Shown here: piece after piece, positions 41,812-50,591 of the stretch
Layout: each line of letters opens with the position of its first letter
Numbering within the stretch: the stretch's first letter is position 1
DNA from: JAVDCA01 sp035293985
GTDB taxonomy: Bacteria; Pseudomonadota; Alphaproteobacteria; Rhizobiales; Xanthobacteraceae
Assembly: GCA_035293985.1 (NCBI GenBank)
Contig: DATGLS010000012.1
Coordinates: 1 to 64,000, forward strand
Reading direction: 5' to 3'
DNA length: 64,000 nt
The notes under the pieces: generated by a model
Databases searched by the model: none
What the model saw: only the letters and a program-made list of their open reading frames with translations
Told to the model about the DNA's origin: nothing
Made by a program: the position numbers and the translations under genes

Positions 41812-43305
41812 ATGTCCGTTCAAGCTCTCTCCACCGACCCCGATGAAGTCGCAGCTCTCCTCGGCGACTTCGCCGCCAACGCTCCGGGCGAGCTCGACGC
41901 CCGCACCACGCGCGCCGCCAAAGCCGCGCTGATCGACTCGCTCGCGGTGTGCATGGGCGCGCTCACCCATCCGGCCGCACAAGCCGCGCGACGGCATGCC
42001 TATCGGTTTCCGGTCACCGACGGTTGCGTCATCTGGGGCAGCGCCCGCCGCACCACGCCCGAGCTCGCGGCGCTGACCAACGGCGTGCTGCTGCGCTGCT
42101 ACGACTACAACGACTTCTTCGTTGGTCGGCGCAACAGCGGCCATCCGAGCGACATGGTGGCGGCCGTGATCGCGGCGGCCGAGTGGGCCGACATCGGCGG
42201 CGCGAAGCTCCTCTCGGCGCTCGCGCTCGGCTACGAGGTGGTGGCGGCGGCCTTCGACGCGTTCTCGACCGCGCCCGGCGGCTGGGACTACACCAACCTC
42301 GTGTCGCTCGGCGCAACTAGCGCGATCGCGCGCGTGCTCGGCCTCGATGCCGTACAGGCGCGCGAGGCGCTGGCGATGACCGTCGTGCCGCATCTCGCCT
42401 GCGATGAGATCGAGTCGGGCGATCTCAACCGCCGCGGCGACCTCACGATGTGGAAGAGGTTCAATGGCAGCGACGCCGCGCGCAACGCGTTGCAGGCATG
42501 TCTGCTGGCGCAGGTCGGCGTCGAAGGCGCGGTGCGCCCGTTCGTCGGCAAGCAGGGCTTCATCCAGAAGCTCGCGAATAAGCTGGAGGACGCGCAGGTG
42601 CTGGTGGAGCGGCTCGCGCCGAAGCGGGCGCTCACCCGCATCGCCGAGACCAACATGAAGCGCTGGCCGGTCGGCTCGCTGGCGCAGAGCGCGATCCAGG
42701 CGGCGCTCGCGGCGCGCGCGCAGCTCGAGGACGTCGCCACGGACCTAGGCCGCATCAAGCAGGTGCGCGTCTTCGCCGAGGAGGGCGCCTACGACCACTT
42801 GGTGAGGATCCGCCAGGCGCCCTACGCGCCGATCTCGCGCGAGACCGCCGACCATTCGCTGCCCTACATCGTCGCGGCCGCGGTGCTCGACGGCGTCGTC
42901 ACCACCGCAAGCTTCGCGCCCTCGCGCGTGCTCGAGCCCGCTCGCCAGCGCTTCGTCGCCGAGAAGGTGAAAGCCGCGCCGGAAGCCGCCCTCGGCACCA
43001 TCGCGGGCGGCAAGCACAAGCGCCACGAGATGGGCTATCTCGGCCGCGTCGAGATCGAGCTCGACGACGGCAGCATCGTGCGCGGCGACGCCAGGCCGTT
43101 TCCCGGCCATCCCAAGAACCCGTTCTCCGACGCCGATCTCGCCGGCAAGCTCGAGGAGAACATGCAGCCGTTCGCGGGCGCGGAGCGCACTGCGCAGCTC
43201 GCCCGCTGTCTCGGCGCAATCGAAACGCTCAAAAGCGTGCGCGAAATGACCGCGCTGCTCGCCCTGCCGGAGACCTCGGGCGTCGACAGCGCCAAGAGCG
43301 AATGA
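41812..43305 (+). CDS. MmgE/PrpD-family protein
   Basis: A 497-aa protein of the 2-methylcitrate dehydratase (PrpD)/aconitate-decarboxylase fold. Signatures include AKAALIDSLAVCMGALTHPA, RCYDYNDFFVGRRNSGHPSD, LVSLGATSAIARVLGLDAVQ and the Lys/His-rich middle (MKRWPVGSLAQSAIQAALAA). Such proteins isomerise or dehydrate tricarboxylates, but many members are uncharacterised. There is no other methylcitrate gene nearby; the neighbours are catabolic and transport genes. A degenerate fragment of its C-terminal end recurs in debris near 55.06 kb. Confidence 0.85.
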   Translation: MSVQALSTDPDEVAALLGDFAANAPGELDARTTRAAKAALIDSLAVCMGALTHPAAQAARRHAYRFPVTDGCVIWGSARRTTPELAALTNGVLLRCYDYNDFFVGRRNSGHPSDMVAAVIAAAEWADIGGAKLLSALALGYEVVAAAFDAFSTAPGGWDYTNLVSLGATSAIARVLGLDAVQAREALAMTVVPHLACDEIESGDLNRRGDLTMWKRFNGSDAARNALQACLLAQVGVEGAVRPFVGKQGFIQKLANKLEDAQVLVERLAPKRALTRIAETNMKRWPVGSLAQSAIQAALAARAQLEDVATDLGRIKQVRVFAEEGAYDHLVRIRQAPYAPISRETADHSLPYIVAAAVLDGVVTTASFAPSRVLEPARQRFVAEKVKAAPEAALGTIAGGKHKRHEMGYLGRVEIELDDGSIVRGDARPFPGHPKNPFSDADLAGKLEENMQPFAGAERTAQLARCLGAIETLKSVREMTALLALPETSGVDSAKSE

Positions 43306-43807
43306 CAAGGCCGAGTGATCATACGCACGAAGGCGCGGCCGCTACGCTCCCGCCCGTCGGCGAGCAGGGTCGAGTGAAGCGGCGAAGCCGCTGAGCGAGG
43401 GGTGAGGGCCTACGCTTGCTCTGACTTTCCGATAAGCGCCCGTCGAACTTGCTGATGTGCAAGCGGTGCCCCCGCCCCTTCCCCGCCACTCGCTTCGCGC
43501 TGCGAGGAATCCACAACGAGGGTGGGTCGGTTTGGCGCGACAACGACGCGCCGCAACAGATCCGACACTAGGTCGCACCCGTCGGTCGGAACTCCGCTTG
43601 CGCGCGCGACGTTGACGACGCGCATCGGGATGCGATTGCAATCGCCGGAGTGCGGCCGGCTGCGATTCTCCGACGCACGCATAACATCGAGCACCAGATC
43701 CAGCGTGTGACTCGCGACGCGCCACGTACTGTGTGAAGCACTTGCGTGAAGCCCCTGCCGCCCGCCCCGCCATCCACAAGGTGCTCGTTTAGGATGGAGG
43801 ACGCACC
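43306..43807. other. 502-bp intergenic region, no gene recognised
   Basis: Short open frames exist on the minus strand (for example 43410-43694), but none has a ribosome site or family resemblance. The segment has high-GC palindromic stretches near 43325-43410 and a CGCTTCGCGCTGCG stem near 43490. The last 50 bp before the MFS start (GCCCGCCCCGCCATC near 43765) recur with changes near 55170 in the debris region, so it was part of a duplication. Confidence 0.6.
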
Positions 43808-45118
43808 ATGTCGATGAGCAGCACGGCCCAGATCGGCAGGCCGAGCACGAACCGCTGGCTGCAGCTGATCCTCGGCATCATCTGCATGGCGAGTGTCGCC
43901 AACCTCCAGTACGGCTGGACCCTGTTCGTGCTGCCGATCCAGCAGCACTGGGGCTGGACCAAGGCCGAGATCCAGGTCGCGTTCTCGATCTTCATCCTGC
44001 TCGAGACCTGGTTGGTGCCGTTCGAGGGCTGGATCGTCGACCGCATCGGCCCGCGGTGGGTGGTGTGCGCCGGCGGCGTCTGCACGTTCCTCGCTTGGTT
44101 CATCAACTCGCAAGCCTCCTCGCTCGGTATGCTCTATCTCGGCGGCGCGGTCGCCGGCATCGCGGGCGGCGCCGTCTACGGCACCTGCGTCGGCAATGCG
44201 CTCAAATGGTTTCCCGACAAGCGCGGCCTGTGCGGCGGGCTGACGGCGGCGGGGTTCGGCGCCGGCGCCGCGATCACCATCGCGCCCATCCGTCACATGA
44301 TCACGACGAGTGGCTATCAGCACACGTTCTTCGTCTTCGCCATCATCTACGGGGCGATCATCGTGGTGGTGTCGCAGCTGCTCAAGGCGCCGGCGCGCGG
44401 CGAGATCCTCCCCGCGTCGCCCGCGCGGCTGCCGCAGACGGCCGAGGACGTACCGCCGTGGCAGGCGGTGCAGTCGCCGATCTTCTGGATCATGTACCTG
44501 ATGTTCTTCCTCGTCGCCGCCGGTGGGCTGATGTCGGCGGCGCAGCTCGCGCCGATCGCCAAGGAGCGCGGCATCTCCGACGCGACCGTGGTCATCTTCG
44601 GCTTGAGCGTGCCGGCGATCGTCGCGGCCCTCACCGCGCACAACATCACCAACGGCGTCGGCCGGCCGCTCAACGGCTGGATCTCCGACCACATCGGCCG
44701 CGCCAACATGATGGGCATCGCCTTCGGCATCGGCGCCGTGTGCCTCGCGGCGTTCGGCTTCTTCGGCACAACGCCGTGGGCCTTCATCGTCACCGACGCC
44801 CTCGTCTTCCTGTTCTGGGGCGACATCTTCAGCCTGTTCGCCGCCACCGTCGGCGATGCCTTCGGTCGCCAGTACGTCACGGTCAACTACGGCATCATGT
44901 ATACCGCCAAGGGCACCGCCTCGCTCCTGGTGCCGCTCGGCAACGTGCTGACGCATTACACCGGCAGCTGGCACGCCGTGTACGCCGTCGGCACGGGCAT
45001 GAACGTCCTCGCCGCATTGCTCGGGTTCTTCGTGCTGCGCCCGGTGATCAAGGCGCGGATCGGGCCGGCGCGCGAGCAGACGGTGCCGGCCGAGCCGCGG
45101 CTGAGCAGGGTGGCGTGA
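43808..45118 (+). CDS. MFS transporter, oxalate/formate antiporter-like (OxlT family)
   Basis: A 436-aa, twelve-helix MFS transporter. GWTLFVLPIQQHWGWTKAEI, DRIGPRWVVCAGG (the loop 2-3 motif), RPLNGWISDHIGRANMMGIA (the matching loop 8-9 motif) and GIMYTAKGTASLLVPLG are typical of the OxlT/monocarboxylate group. It likely moves a small organic acid, in keeping with the catabolic genes upstream. A rearranged remnant of the gene (54237-54474) lies 10 kb away. The ATG at 43808 follows a GGAGG. Confidence 0.88.
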   Translation: MSMSSTAQIGRPSTNRWLQLILGIICMASVANLQYGWTLFVLPIQQHWGWTKAEIQVAFSIFILLETWLVPFEGWIVDRIGPRWVVCAGGVCTFLAWFINSQASSLGMLYLGGAVAGIAGGAVYGTCVGNALKWFPDKRGLCGGLTAAGFGAGAAITIAPIRHMITTSGYQHTFFVFAIIYGAIIVVVSQLLKAPARGEILPASPARLPQTAEDVPPWQAVQSPIFWIMYLMFFLVAAGGLMSAAQLAPIAKERGISDATVVIFGLSVPAIVAALTAHNITNGVGRPLNGWISDHIGRANMMGIAFGIGAVCLAAFGFFGTTPWAFIVTDALVFLFWGDIFSLFAATVGDAFGRQYVTVNYGIMYTAKGTASLLVPLGNVLTHYTGSWHAVYAVGTGMNVLAALLGFFVLRPVIKARIGPAREQTVPAEPRLSRVA

Positions 45119-45349
45119 CCACCCTTTCGACGCTCCCGCGGCATTCGCACGATCCCAGACTTACTTGCGCTGCATAAGGGTTGCGGCAGCCAAGGCTGCC
45201 GGATGAGTGCGAAAACGCGGAGAGTGCCCGCTGGGACGAGCGCACGCATTAGCAAAACTGACATCCGTGATCGCGACGTTCACCGAAGCGTCCGTTGCTC
45301 ACAGAATCTGCATAGGCGCGGTCCCGCGGCCGCTGTCCGGGTCATGCTG

Positions 45350-46090
45350 CTAGATCACGCCATGCAGCACCAGCAATGCGACTGCCTCGGTCCGCGAAGA
45401 CATGGCCAGCTTCTTCTTCGCCTGCTCGACGTGGTAATGCGCCGTCGCTGGTGAAATTCCGAGGAGCTGAGCGATATCGGCATCGGTTTTGCCGACCGCC
45501 ACCCATTGCATGCACTCGATCTCGCGGGCGCTCAGGTCGGGTAGCGGCTTTGTCGGCACGCCGAAATTGATCGCGGCGCGGCAACGATCGTGCAGCGTCA
45601 TCGCCATCAACTGCAGGGTCGCGACGTGCCGGGGTGAGGGCGACAACGATTCCATCGCTGCGACCGACAGCAGTCCCTGATATCCGGCCGGACCATGAAT
45701 CGGAAAGCCCAGCACCTCGCGCCAGCCGTATTGGTAGACAGCATCGACGAGCGCGCGGCTGCGCGGCGCGAGCTTGTGACTCTCCAACTCACGCAGGGTG
45801 TACGGCATCATACGCCGGCGCACCTCGAGCACGAACGGATCGTCCGGCATCAAGCCGCTCGCCATATAATATTCGAGCCAGTCCGGCGGCCATTCGTTGA
45901 AGAAGAAGCGATAGACGCGGTTCTTGGCGAGCCCGACCCAGCCGCCGCAGACCGCGTGAGTGAAGCCGAAGTCCCGAATTCGCAATTGGAACTCGGAAAC
46001 CAGCGAGCGGATATCGGGCTCGGCGGCGCACTTTTCGACGAACTGAAGCCCGGCTTCGACCGGGTCGCCACGCGCGCTGCAGGAAGTCAT
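45350..46090 (-). CDS. LuxR-family regulator with autoinducer-binding domain (LuxR solo)
   Basis: A 246-aa quorum-sensing-type regulator: an N-terminal autoinducer-binding domain (about 25-165, with WPPDWLEYYMASGLMPDDPF holding the Trp, Tyr and Asp that hold acyl-homoserine lactone in TraR, and GFPIHGPAGYQGLLSV) and a C-terminal LuxR HTH (about 185-245, DLSAREIECMQWVAVGKTDA, ISPATAHYHVEQAKKKL). One usual Trp (TraR Trp85) is missing, so the ligand may differ. No luxI synthase is in the window. Two lux-box-like palindromes lie at 46452 and 47220. Confidence 0.88.
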   Translation of the reverse strand: MTSCSARGDPVEAGLQFVEKCAAEPDIRSLVSEFQLRIRDFGFTHAVCGGWVGLAKNRVYRFFFNEWPPDWLEYYMASGLMPDDPFVLEVRRRMMPYTLRELESHKLAPRSRALVDAVYQYGWREVLGFPIHGPAGYQGLLSVAAMESLSPSPRHVATLQLMAMTLHDRCRAAINFGVPTKPLPDLSAREIECMQWVAVGKTDADIAQLLGISPATAHYHVEQAKKKLAMSSRTEAVALLVLHGVI

Positions 46091-46627
46091 GTTGTCAATG
46101 CATCTGTCGGCGCGGTGCCGTGACGCAAGTGCCGCCGCACGCCTCCGACCGAGCTGCCATCAGCAATGTCGTCGTAATCGAAGGAGGGGGCGGGGCACGG
46201 CCGTGTTGTTCGCGCGCTGCGCGCGATCGTGCCTCGTGATCCGGCGGTGCTTCGTCGTGCAAGTGTGTTGCGCGCAAACGTCGATCCTGGTGCCCGCTCC
46301 TCGATCCAATTTCGTATTGCGCATTGGCCCGCGGGGCGACGATCGGCAGGTCGTCCCTGACGCGGGCCAGGAAAACGCATTGTCTCATCGTTAAATCCTG
46401 ACCTCCGGGTTCCCAGTCTCGCCGATGTTAGCGCGTTCGCCAAGTCGTTCGACCTATCTGAACAGATAGGTGTCAAGGCATTGCTTGCGTCGTAGGGGGA
46501 CCAAGGGCCAGGGACGAGTCGTGGGCCGCGGGCCGGACAGAACGAACGGATCGCGCAGCGCACGTCCAGCCGTGGCCGCCCGGAGAGCCCAATGATCTCA
46601 CACTCGAGACCGACAGGAGACGGACGG
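46091..46627. other. 537-bp intergenic region between luxR and a small secreted gene
   Basis: No gene is visible. Open frames on both strands at 46089-46394 lack ribosome sites and family resemblance. The region contains the first lux-box-like palindrome (46452-46471) with its downstream conserved block to about 46510, and so probably the luxR and/or 46628 promoter. Confidence 0.6.
46452..46471. promoter_or_regulatory. Lux-box-like 20-bp palindrome, copy 1
   Basis: ACCTATCTGAACAGATAGGT is a near-perfect 20-bp inverted repeat, the size and form of LuxR-family operators (an AC-CT outer part and an A-rich centre). It lies between the divergent luxR gene and the small secreted gene at 46628. A second near-identical copy (47220-47239) shares flanks for about 75 bp. 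TTGACA overlaps its minus-strand side, so it could also act as a repressor operator. Confidence 0.6.
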
Positions 46628-46867
46628 ATGCGCTCGATATTCATGGCGATACTCATGGCCGGTGCGCTGGCGCTCGCGCCATCCGCCGGCCACGGCGCGA
46701 ATGGCTGCCCGGCCAGCGCACTCAAAGCGAGCACCGCGCTGTGGCCCTTCGGCGTCATCGGGAGCGGTGAAACGCGAACCGGACGGCATCCGTGTGGACG
46801 TCAGATCACCTGCACGGGCGGGAAATGGGGGCCGCCGCAAATCCTGCGACGGTGCCACTGGGGCTGA
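46628..46867 (+). CDS. Small secreted protein of unknown function
   Basis: A 79-aa protein with a signal peptide (MRSIFMAILMAGALALAPSA, cleavage near GHGANG). The mature part has four Cys (NGCPASALKAS, HPCGRQITCTGG, RRCHWG), suggesting disulfides. A GGAGACGGACGG region supports the start. It lies about 155 bp downstream of lux box copy 1 and could be a LuxR target. No family recognised. Confidence 0.55.
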   Translation: MRSIFMAILMAGALALAPSAGHGANGCPASALKASTALWPFGVIGSGETRTGRHPCGRQITCTGGKWGPPQILRRCHWG

Positions 46868-46953
46868 TTGCAGCCGGAGCATCCCCCTCGGCGCCGGCGG
46901 TGTCGCGACCGCCGGCGATCGTCCTCCCAACGCCGGGCAGCGTGGTCAGCCGG

Positions 46954-47229
46954 ATGTATGATGATGTGCAGGCGCAGAGGCGCGGTTCGCCCCAGGGGCC
47001 GCGCGCCAAGCCGACCTTGAGTGCGTTTTCGCTGCGCAGGCTGCTCGCCTCTTCCTCCCTCGCGGCGCTGGTGGTCGGCGGCGGCGCACCGGCCGCGTTC
47101 GCGGTGACCTGCGACATCAACGATGCCGGCGTGACGAACCGGCAACGTCCTTCGGAAAACGCATGGCGAGTTCGTAAACTATGTCGTTCGTTCCGCTCCG
47201 GCATCTGCAACCCGTCCGATCCTATCTGA
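46954..47229 (+). pseudogene. Truncated autotransporter-like leader
   Basis: The 91-aa frame begins MYDDVQAQRRGSPQGPRAKP and has a long signal peptide (LSAFSLRRLLASSSLAALVV then GGGAPAAFAVTCDINDAGVT) of the extended type that starts many alphaproteobacterial autotransporters. After about 20 mature residues the frame runs into RQRPSENAWRVRKLCRSFRS and stops. The stop (TGA, 47227-47229) lies inside lux box copy 2, so the passenger domain has been cut off there. Probably a remnant; no good ribosome site. Confidence 0.5.
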
Positions 47230-47239
47230 TCAGATAGGT
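47220..47239. promoter_or_regulatory. Lux-box-like 20-bp palindrome, copy 2
   Basis: TCCTATCTGATCAGATAGGT contains the perfect 18-bp palindrome CCTATCTGATCAGATAGG. Copy 1 differs by one central base and the first base. The right flank (GCAAGG, TTGCTT, CGTCGTA) is conserved with copy 1, so the two form a roughly 75-bp direct repeat. The nearest downstream gene on the plus strand is the ferredoxin reductase at 47903; a minus-strand gene lies between. Confidence 0.6.
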
Positions 47240-47405
47240 GGCAAGGGGTTGCTTTCGTCGTAAGGGTATTCAGGGCCAGTGGCCCAAAATATGGGCACGA
47301 AAAACGTGAACAACTCGAAGTAACCCGCGCGAGCGCTCACCATCTGGAAGGAGGGGACCGCAGGCGACACCGCATGAGTCGATATCGCCTGCGGCAAAGA
47401 AGTCA

Positions 47406-47639
47406 TCAGCGGCAATACATGATGTAGCACGTTGCGCCACGGGGCGTGCGCACGGCACACTCGCGAAGAGCGATCAGTTTGGCATATCCAAGCGAAGCCG
47501 ACCGACCCCAGCCGGTCGCGCCGGTCGTGCCGCGCGCCGAGCAGTAATAGGCTTCGGCAGGCGTCGCCCACGTTACGGTGAATAGGGCGGCGCCGGTGAT
47601 CCCGAGCAGTAGTGTCAGCATCCACTTTGTCGATTTCAT
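47406..47639 (-). CDS. Small secreted protein, DUF4189-like
   Basis: A 77-aa protein with a signal peptide (about 1-30, LTLLLGITGAALFTVTWATPAEA) and a mature part YYCSARGTTGATGWGRSASLGYAKL with ALRECAVRTP and CYIMYCR. The four Cys, the GWGRS and AxxxALxxC pattern resemble DUF4189, a family of small secreted proteins. GGAGG precedes the ATG by 7 nt. Role unknown. Confidence 0.6.
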   Translation of the reverse strand: MKSTKWMLTLLLGITGAALFTVTWATPAEAYYCSARGTTGATGWGRSASLGYAKLIALRECAVRTPRGATCYIMYCR

Positions 47640-47902
47640 CTATCCCTCCGAAACTTAATTGGGCGCGAAATACCCATCATCTTCCGCGTATGCGCTATGG
47701 CATATAACTAACTCCGCCGCCATCCATATTCATAGGTTTGTTATCGACTTCAGCTTGAGTTTGATGCCCGCACCCGTGCCGGTTATTGGTTTTTCTCCAT
47801 GTAAAAAGGCCGGGCCGGCCCCTATTCATTCAGAGCATCCCGGCAAAGGACTGGACATTCTTGCAGGATGGCATACCCTGTCGTGGTCGGGGGATTGGTA
47901 GG

Positions 47903-49114
47903 ATGGCGAAGCGGATCGTGGTTGTCGGCGCGGGGCCGGCCGGCGTGTTCGCAGCGATCGAAGCGAAGCGGACCGATCCGGTTGCCGAGGTGACGCTCCT
48001 CAGCGACGAGGGCTGCGAGCCCTACGAGAAGCCACCGCTGTCCAAAGGCGTGCTCACCGGCAAGTCGTTGCCCGAGCACGCTCCTACGGCCGGGCGCAAT
48101 GGCATCGCGGCGCACGATGTCCTGCTGGAATGCGGCGCTTGCTGCACCGCCATTGATCGTGCGGCGCGCGCGGTCGTCACGTCGTCAGGCCGCCGATTTT
48201 CGTATGACGCGCTGATACTTGCGCCCGGTTCCATCAATCGCGAGCTGCCGCAGTGGCCGGTCGCAATGCCGCGCGTGCACTATCTGCGCACGGAGAAGGA
48301 GGCGCGTTCGCTCAAATCGGAGCTGGCACCAGGCAAACGGCTGCTCATCATTGGCGGCGGCCTCATTGGCCTGGAAGTCGCGGCCTCGGCGGCGGTCCTT
48401 GGCGTCAAGACCACTGTGCTGGAGGTCGGTGCGCGCATCCTGGCACGCGTGTGCGACGAGGAGACCGGCACGTTCGTCGCCGAAACGCACCGGCGTCACG
48501 GCGTCGATTTGCACACCGGCGAGATGATCGACGAGGTGCGGCCGCACGACGCGGGCATCGATGTCACGACGAAATCAGGCAAGAGCTTCACGGCCGACGT
48601 CGTCGTGGTGGGCGCCGGCGTCAAGCCGAACATCGCGCTCGCCGCGGCAGCTGGCCTCGAGACCGATGATGGCATTCTGGTCGACGAGCATTGCCGCACG
48701 TCCGATCCGGCGATTTTCGCGTGCGGCGATGCTGTCCGCTTCCCTGGTCCGGCCGGACCTATCCGATTGGAGAACTGGCGGCACGCCCAAGACCATGGCA
48801 CCATCGCGGGTCGAAACGCGGCCGGCGTGGTCGAGACCTACAAGAGCCTGCCCTCGTTCTGGTCCGAGCAATACGATCTTTACATCCAGGGCGTCGGCTG
48901 GCCGGCGGCGCAGCCGCGAACGCGCGTTCACCGCACGGTCGAGGGCGGGCGGCCGCTGGTGTTCGAACTCGACCAGGGAATGATCGCGTATGCGATGGGA
49001 ATCAACGTGCAACGCGATATCGCGGCGGCCCGGCGGCTGATCGAGCGAAAGGTGCGGATCGATGCGGCGGCGCTCGCCGATCCGAGCCGGCCGCTCGCCG
49101 CGATGCTGGGTTGA
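47903..49114 (+). CDS. FAD-dependent ferredoxin reductase
   Basis: A 403-aa reductase of the BphA4/ThcD-type: the FAD Rossmann motif VVVGAGPAGVFAAIEAKR (near 5-22), the NAD-binding motif LLIIGGGLIGLEVAAS (near 147-162), the conserved PYEKPPLSKGVLTG, FACGDAVRFPG and a Trp-containing C-terminal dimer region (SFWSEQYDLYIQGVGWP). It moves electrons from NAD(P)H to a small ferredoxin. The frameshifted Rieske ferredoxin 2 kb downstream may have been its partner. Start ATG at 47903. Confidence 0.88.
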   Translation: MAKRIVVVGAGPAGVFAAIEAKRTDPVAEVTLLSDEGCEPYEKPPLSKGVLTGKSLPEHAPTAGRNGIAAHDVLLECGACCTAIDRAARAVVTSSGRRFSYDALILAPGSINRELPQWPVAMPRVHYLRTEKEARSLKSELAPGKRLLIIGGGLIGLEVAASAAVLGVKTTVLEVGARILARVCDEETGTFVAETHRRHGVDLHTGEMIDEVRPHDAGIDVTTKSGKSFTADVVVVGAGVKPNIALAAAAGLETDDGILVDEHCRTSDPAIFACGDAVRFPGPAGPIRLENWRHAQDHGTIAGRNAAGVVETYKSLPSFWSEQYDLYIQGVGWPAAQPRTRVHRTVEGGRPLVFELDQGMIAYAMGINVQRDIAAARRLIERKVRIDAAALADPSRPLAAMLG

Positions 49115-49178
49115 TGATGAGCTTTCGTGGAAGTCGCGCCGGCAATGCGCGATCGCAAATGGGGGGAGACTGGAAATC

Positions 49179-49664
49179 ATGTGGCATAGCAGTGAACTTT
49201 GGCTGACGCTTCTGATCATACACGGGCTCGCCGCCTTTCTGCTGCTCGGCGCGCTCACTCACCAGACCATCTCGGTATGGGTCCCGATCCATGTGCACGT
49301 GAGCAGTTTCTTCGATCGCGCGCGGGCGGTCTCGGCGCGCAACTACGGCGCCGCGATCATCGTGCTCTACATCGCGACGTTCCTGCTCGGATGCATCGTC
49401 TATCCGGACTACAAGATGACGGCGAGCAATGTGCTGACGAGCCAGCACTGGATCAAGGCGAACTGGGGCTTCGAGTACAAGGAGCATGTGCTCGCCTTCG
49501 GCCTCGCGCTGCTGCCGGCCTATTGGTACTACTGGAAGCCGCCCCTCATTGGCGAGCGCGATTTCGTGCGCGCCATGCTGACCACGATCCTCACCGTCAT
49601 CAGCTGGATCGGCTTCCTGGTCGGACACGTCCTCAACAACATCGCGGGATTGGGCGGCGCCTGA
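49179..49664 (+). CDS. Four-helix membrane protein of unknown function
   Basis: A 161-aa membrane protein with about four helices (near 6-24, LWLTLLIIHGLAAFLLLGAL; 55-72, YGAAIIVLYIATFLLGCIVY; 95-115, EHVLAFGLALLPAYWYYW; 133-152, TTILTVISWIGFLVGHVLNN) and several His residues (HQTISVWVPIHVHVSS). It may hold haem or pass electrons, given the reductase upstream, but I do not know the family. Adjacent to the next gene by 34 bp; likely one operon. Confidence 0.6.
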   Translation: MWHSSELWLTLLIIHGLAAFLLLGALTHQTISVWVPIHVHVSSFFDRARAVSARNYGAAIIVLYIATFLLGCIVYPDYKMTASNVLTSQHWIKANWGFEYKEHVLAFGLALLPAYWYYWKPPLIGERDFVRAMLTTILTVISWIGFLVGHVLNNIAGLGGA

Positions 49665-49698
49665 TCGACGCCGAACACAGACGAAAGGATTGGACGCC

Positions 49699-50070
49699 AT
49701 GTCGCATGCGCACACGATAACGGCTGAGGAAGCCAAGGGACGTCACCCGGTCTTCGCCATCACGTTCGGCGTGGTCTTCTGCGTCTTCTATCTGTTCGTA
49801 ATGAACTACGGATGGCAGCTGTTCACTTACTATCCGGCGACGAACGAATTCGTCCTGTTCAATCATCCGCCCGGCCCCGGGGCCGGGGCGGCGATGAAAT
49901 GGTACGGCTATGTGGCGACGTCGTTGATCGTATCGACGCTCGCGGGACTCGTCGCCAGCCTGCTTCCGGAGCACATGCTGCGACGCGCCTGGTGGCCGGG
50001 GCTGATCTGGGTCGTGCCGATCGTCACGTCGGTCGTGCTGTTCTACATGATCGTCTATGTGGGGGATTGA
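49699..50070 (+). CDS. Membrane protein of unknown function
   Basis: A 123-aa protein with three predicted helices (near 22-40, VFAITFGVVFCVFYLFVMNY; 73-92, YVATSLIVSTLAGLVASLLP; 103-122, PGLIWVVPIVTSVVLFYMIV). A His-rich N-terminus (MSHAHTI) and a Pro/Gly-rich loop (FNHPPGPGAGAA) are notable. It follows the previous membrane-protein gene with a good ribosome site and probably works with it. Confidence 0.6.
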   Translation: MSHAHTITAEEAKGRHPVFAITFGVVFCVFYLFVMNYGWQLFTYYPATNEFVLFNHPPGPGAGAAMKWYGYVATSLIVSTLAGLVASLLPEHMLRRAWWPGLIWVVPIVTSVVLFYMIVYVGD

Positions 50071-50120
50071 GCCGGGAACGATGGTGAAGCCTGCCCCCGA
50101 CTGATCGGGGGCAGATCGCC

Positions 50121-50428
50121 TCAGATGTCGATCAGGACGTCGCCGCCCTCGACCTTGACCGGATAAGTGGTCAGTCCCGGTCGGCGGGTGGGCCGAGGCA
50201 CTTGCCCGTGGGGATATGGAACTGTGCCTGATGCAGCGGACACTCGATCCTGTCGCCATCGACGAAACCTTCGGCGAGGTAAGCGTCCGCGTGCGGGCAT
50301 ATCGCTTCCATCGCATAAAGCGTTTCGCCGACGCGGAAGATTGCAATGTCAGCACCAGCGACCTTTACTTGCAAACCTTTGTCCGCCGCGACTTGCGCAA
50401 CCGATGCGGCACGTTTCCAAGCCATCAT
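50121..50428 (-). pseudogene. Rieske-type ferredoxin, C-terminus lost by a one-base frameshift
   Basis: The frame from 50428 encodes 85 residues of a BphF/NirD-like ferredoxin with the Rieske pair CPHADAYLAEGF and CPLHQAQFH, then PPADRD and a TGA at 50171-50173. One base further on, the other frame continues LTTYPVKVEGGDVLIDI and stops at 50121, exactly the end expected for the family. A single missing C would restore a 102-residue protein. Both iron-binding sites precede the break, so the product might still bind a cluster. A sequencing error is an alternative. Confidence 0.75.
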
Positions 50429-50591
50429 TCCCCTCCTTGATGGGCACAGATGAACGGCAGCCTAACACATCCTGCTTCGACCGATGCGAGGATTTCCGGA
50501 GCGCCGCAAGGCCGGTTTTCGACTCCTAGGGGTTTCGTGTTCATACAGCTGGCAAAGCGCTCGGGTAGGCACGCCGCAGTATGGAGGCGCT

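Noticed and set aside
43319..43779. Minus-strand open frames before the MFS gene
   Set aside because: No ribosome site or recognisable motif, and the DNA contains palindromic repeats.
46089..46394. Overlapping open frames on both strands between luxR and the lux box
   Set aside because: No ribosome site, Cys/Arg-rich composition and no family resemblance.
50484..50591. Upstream extension of the STAND gene to 50484
   Set aside because: The GGAGG site sits just before the ATG at 50592, where the DUF4062 domain begins; the extension is not domain-like.
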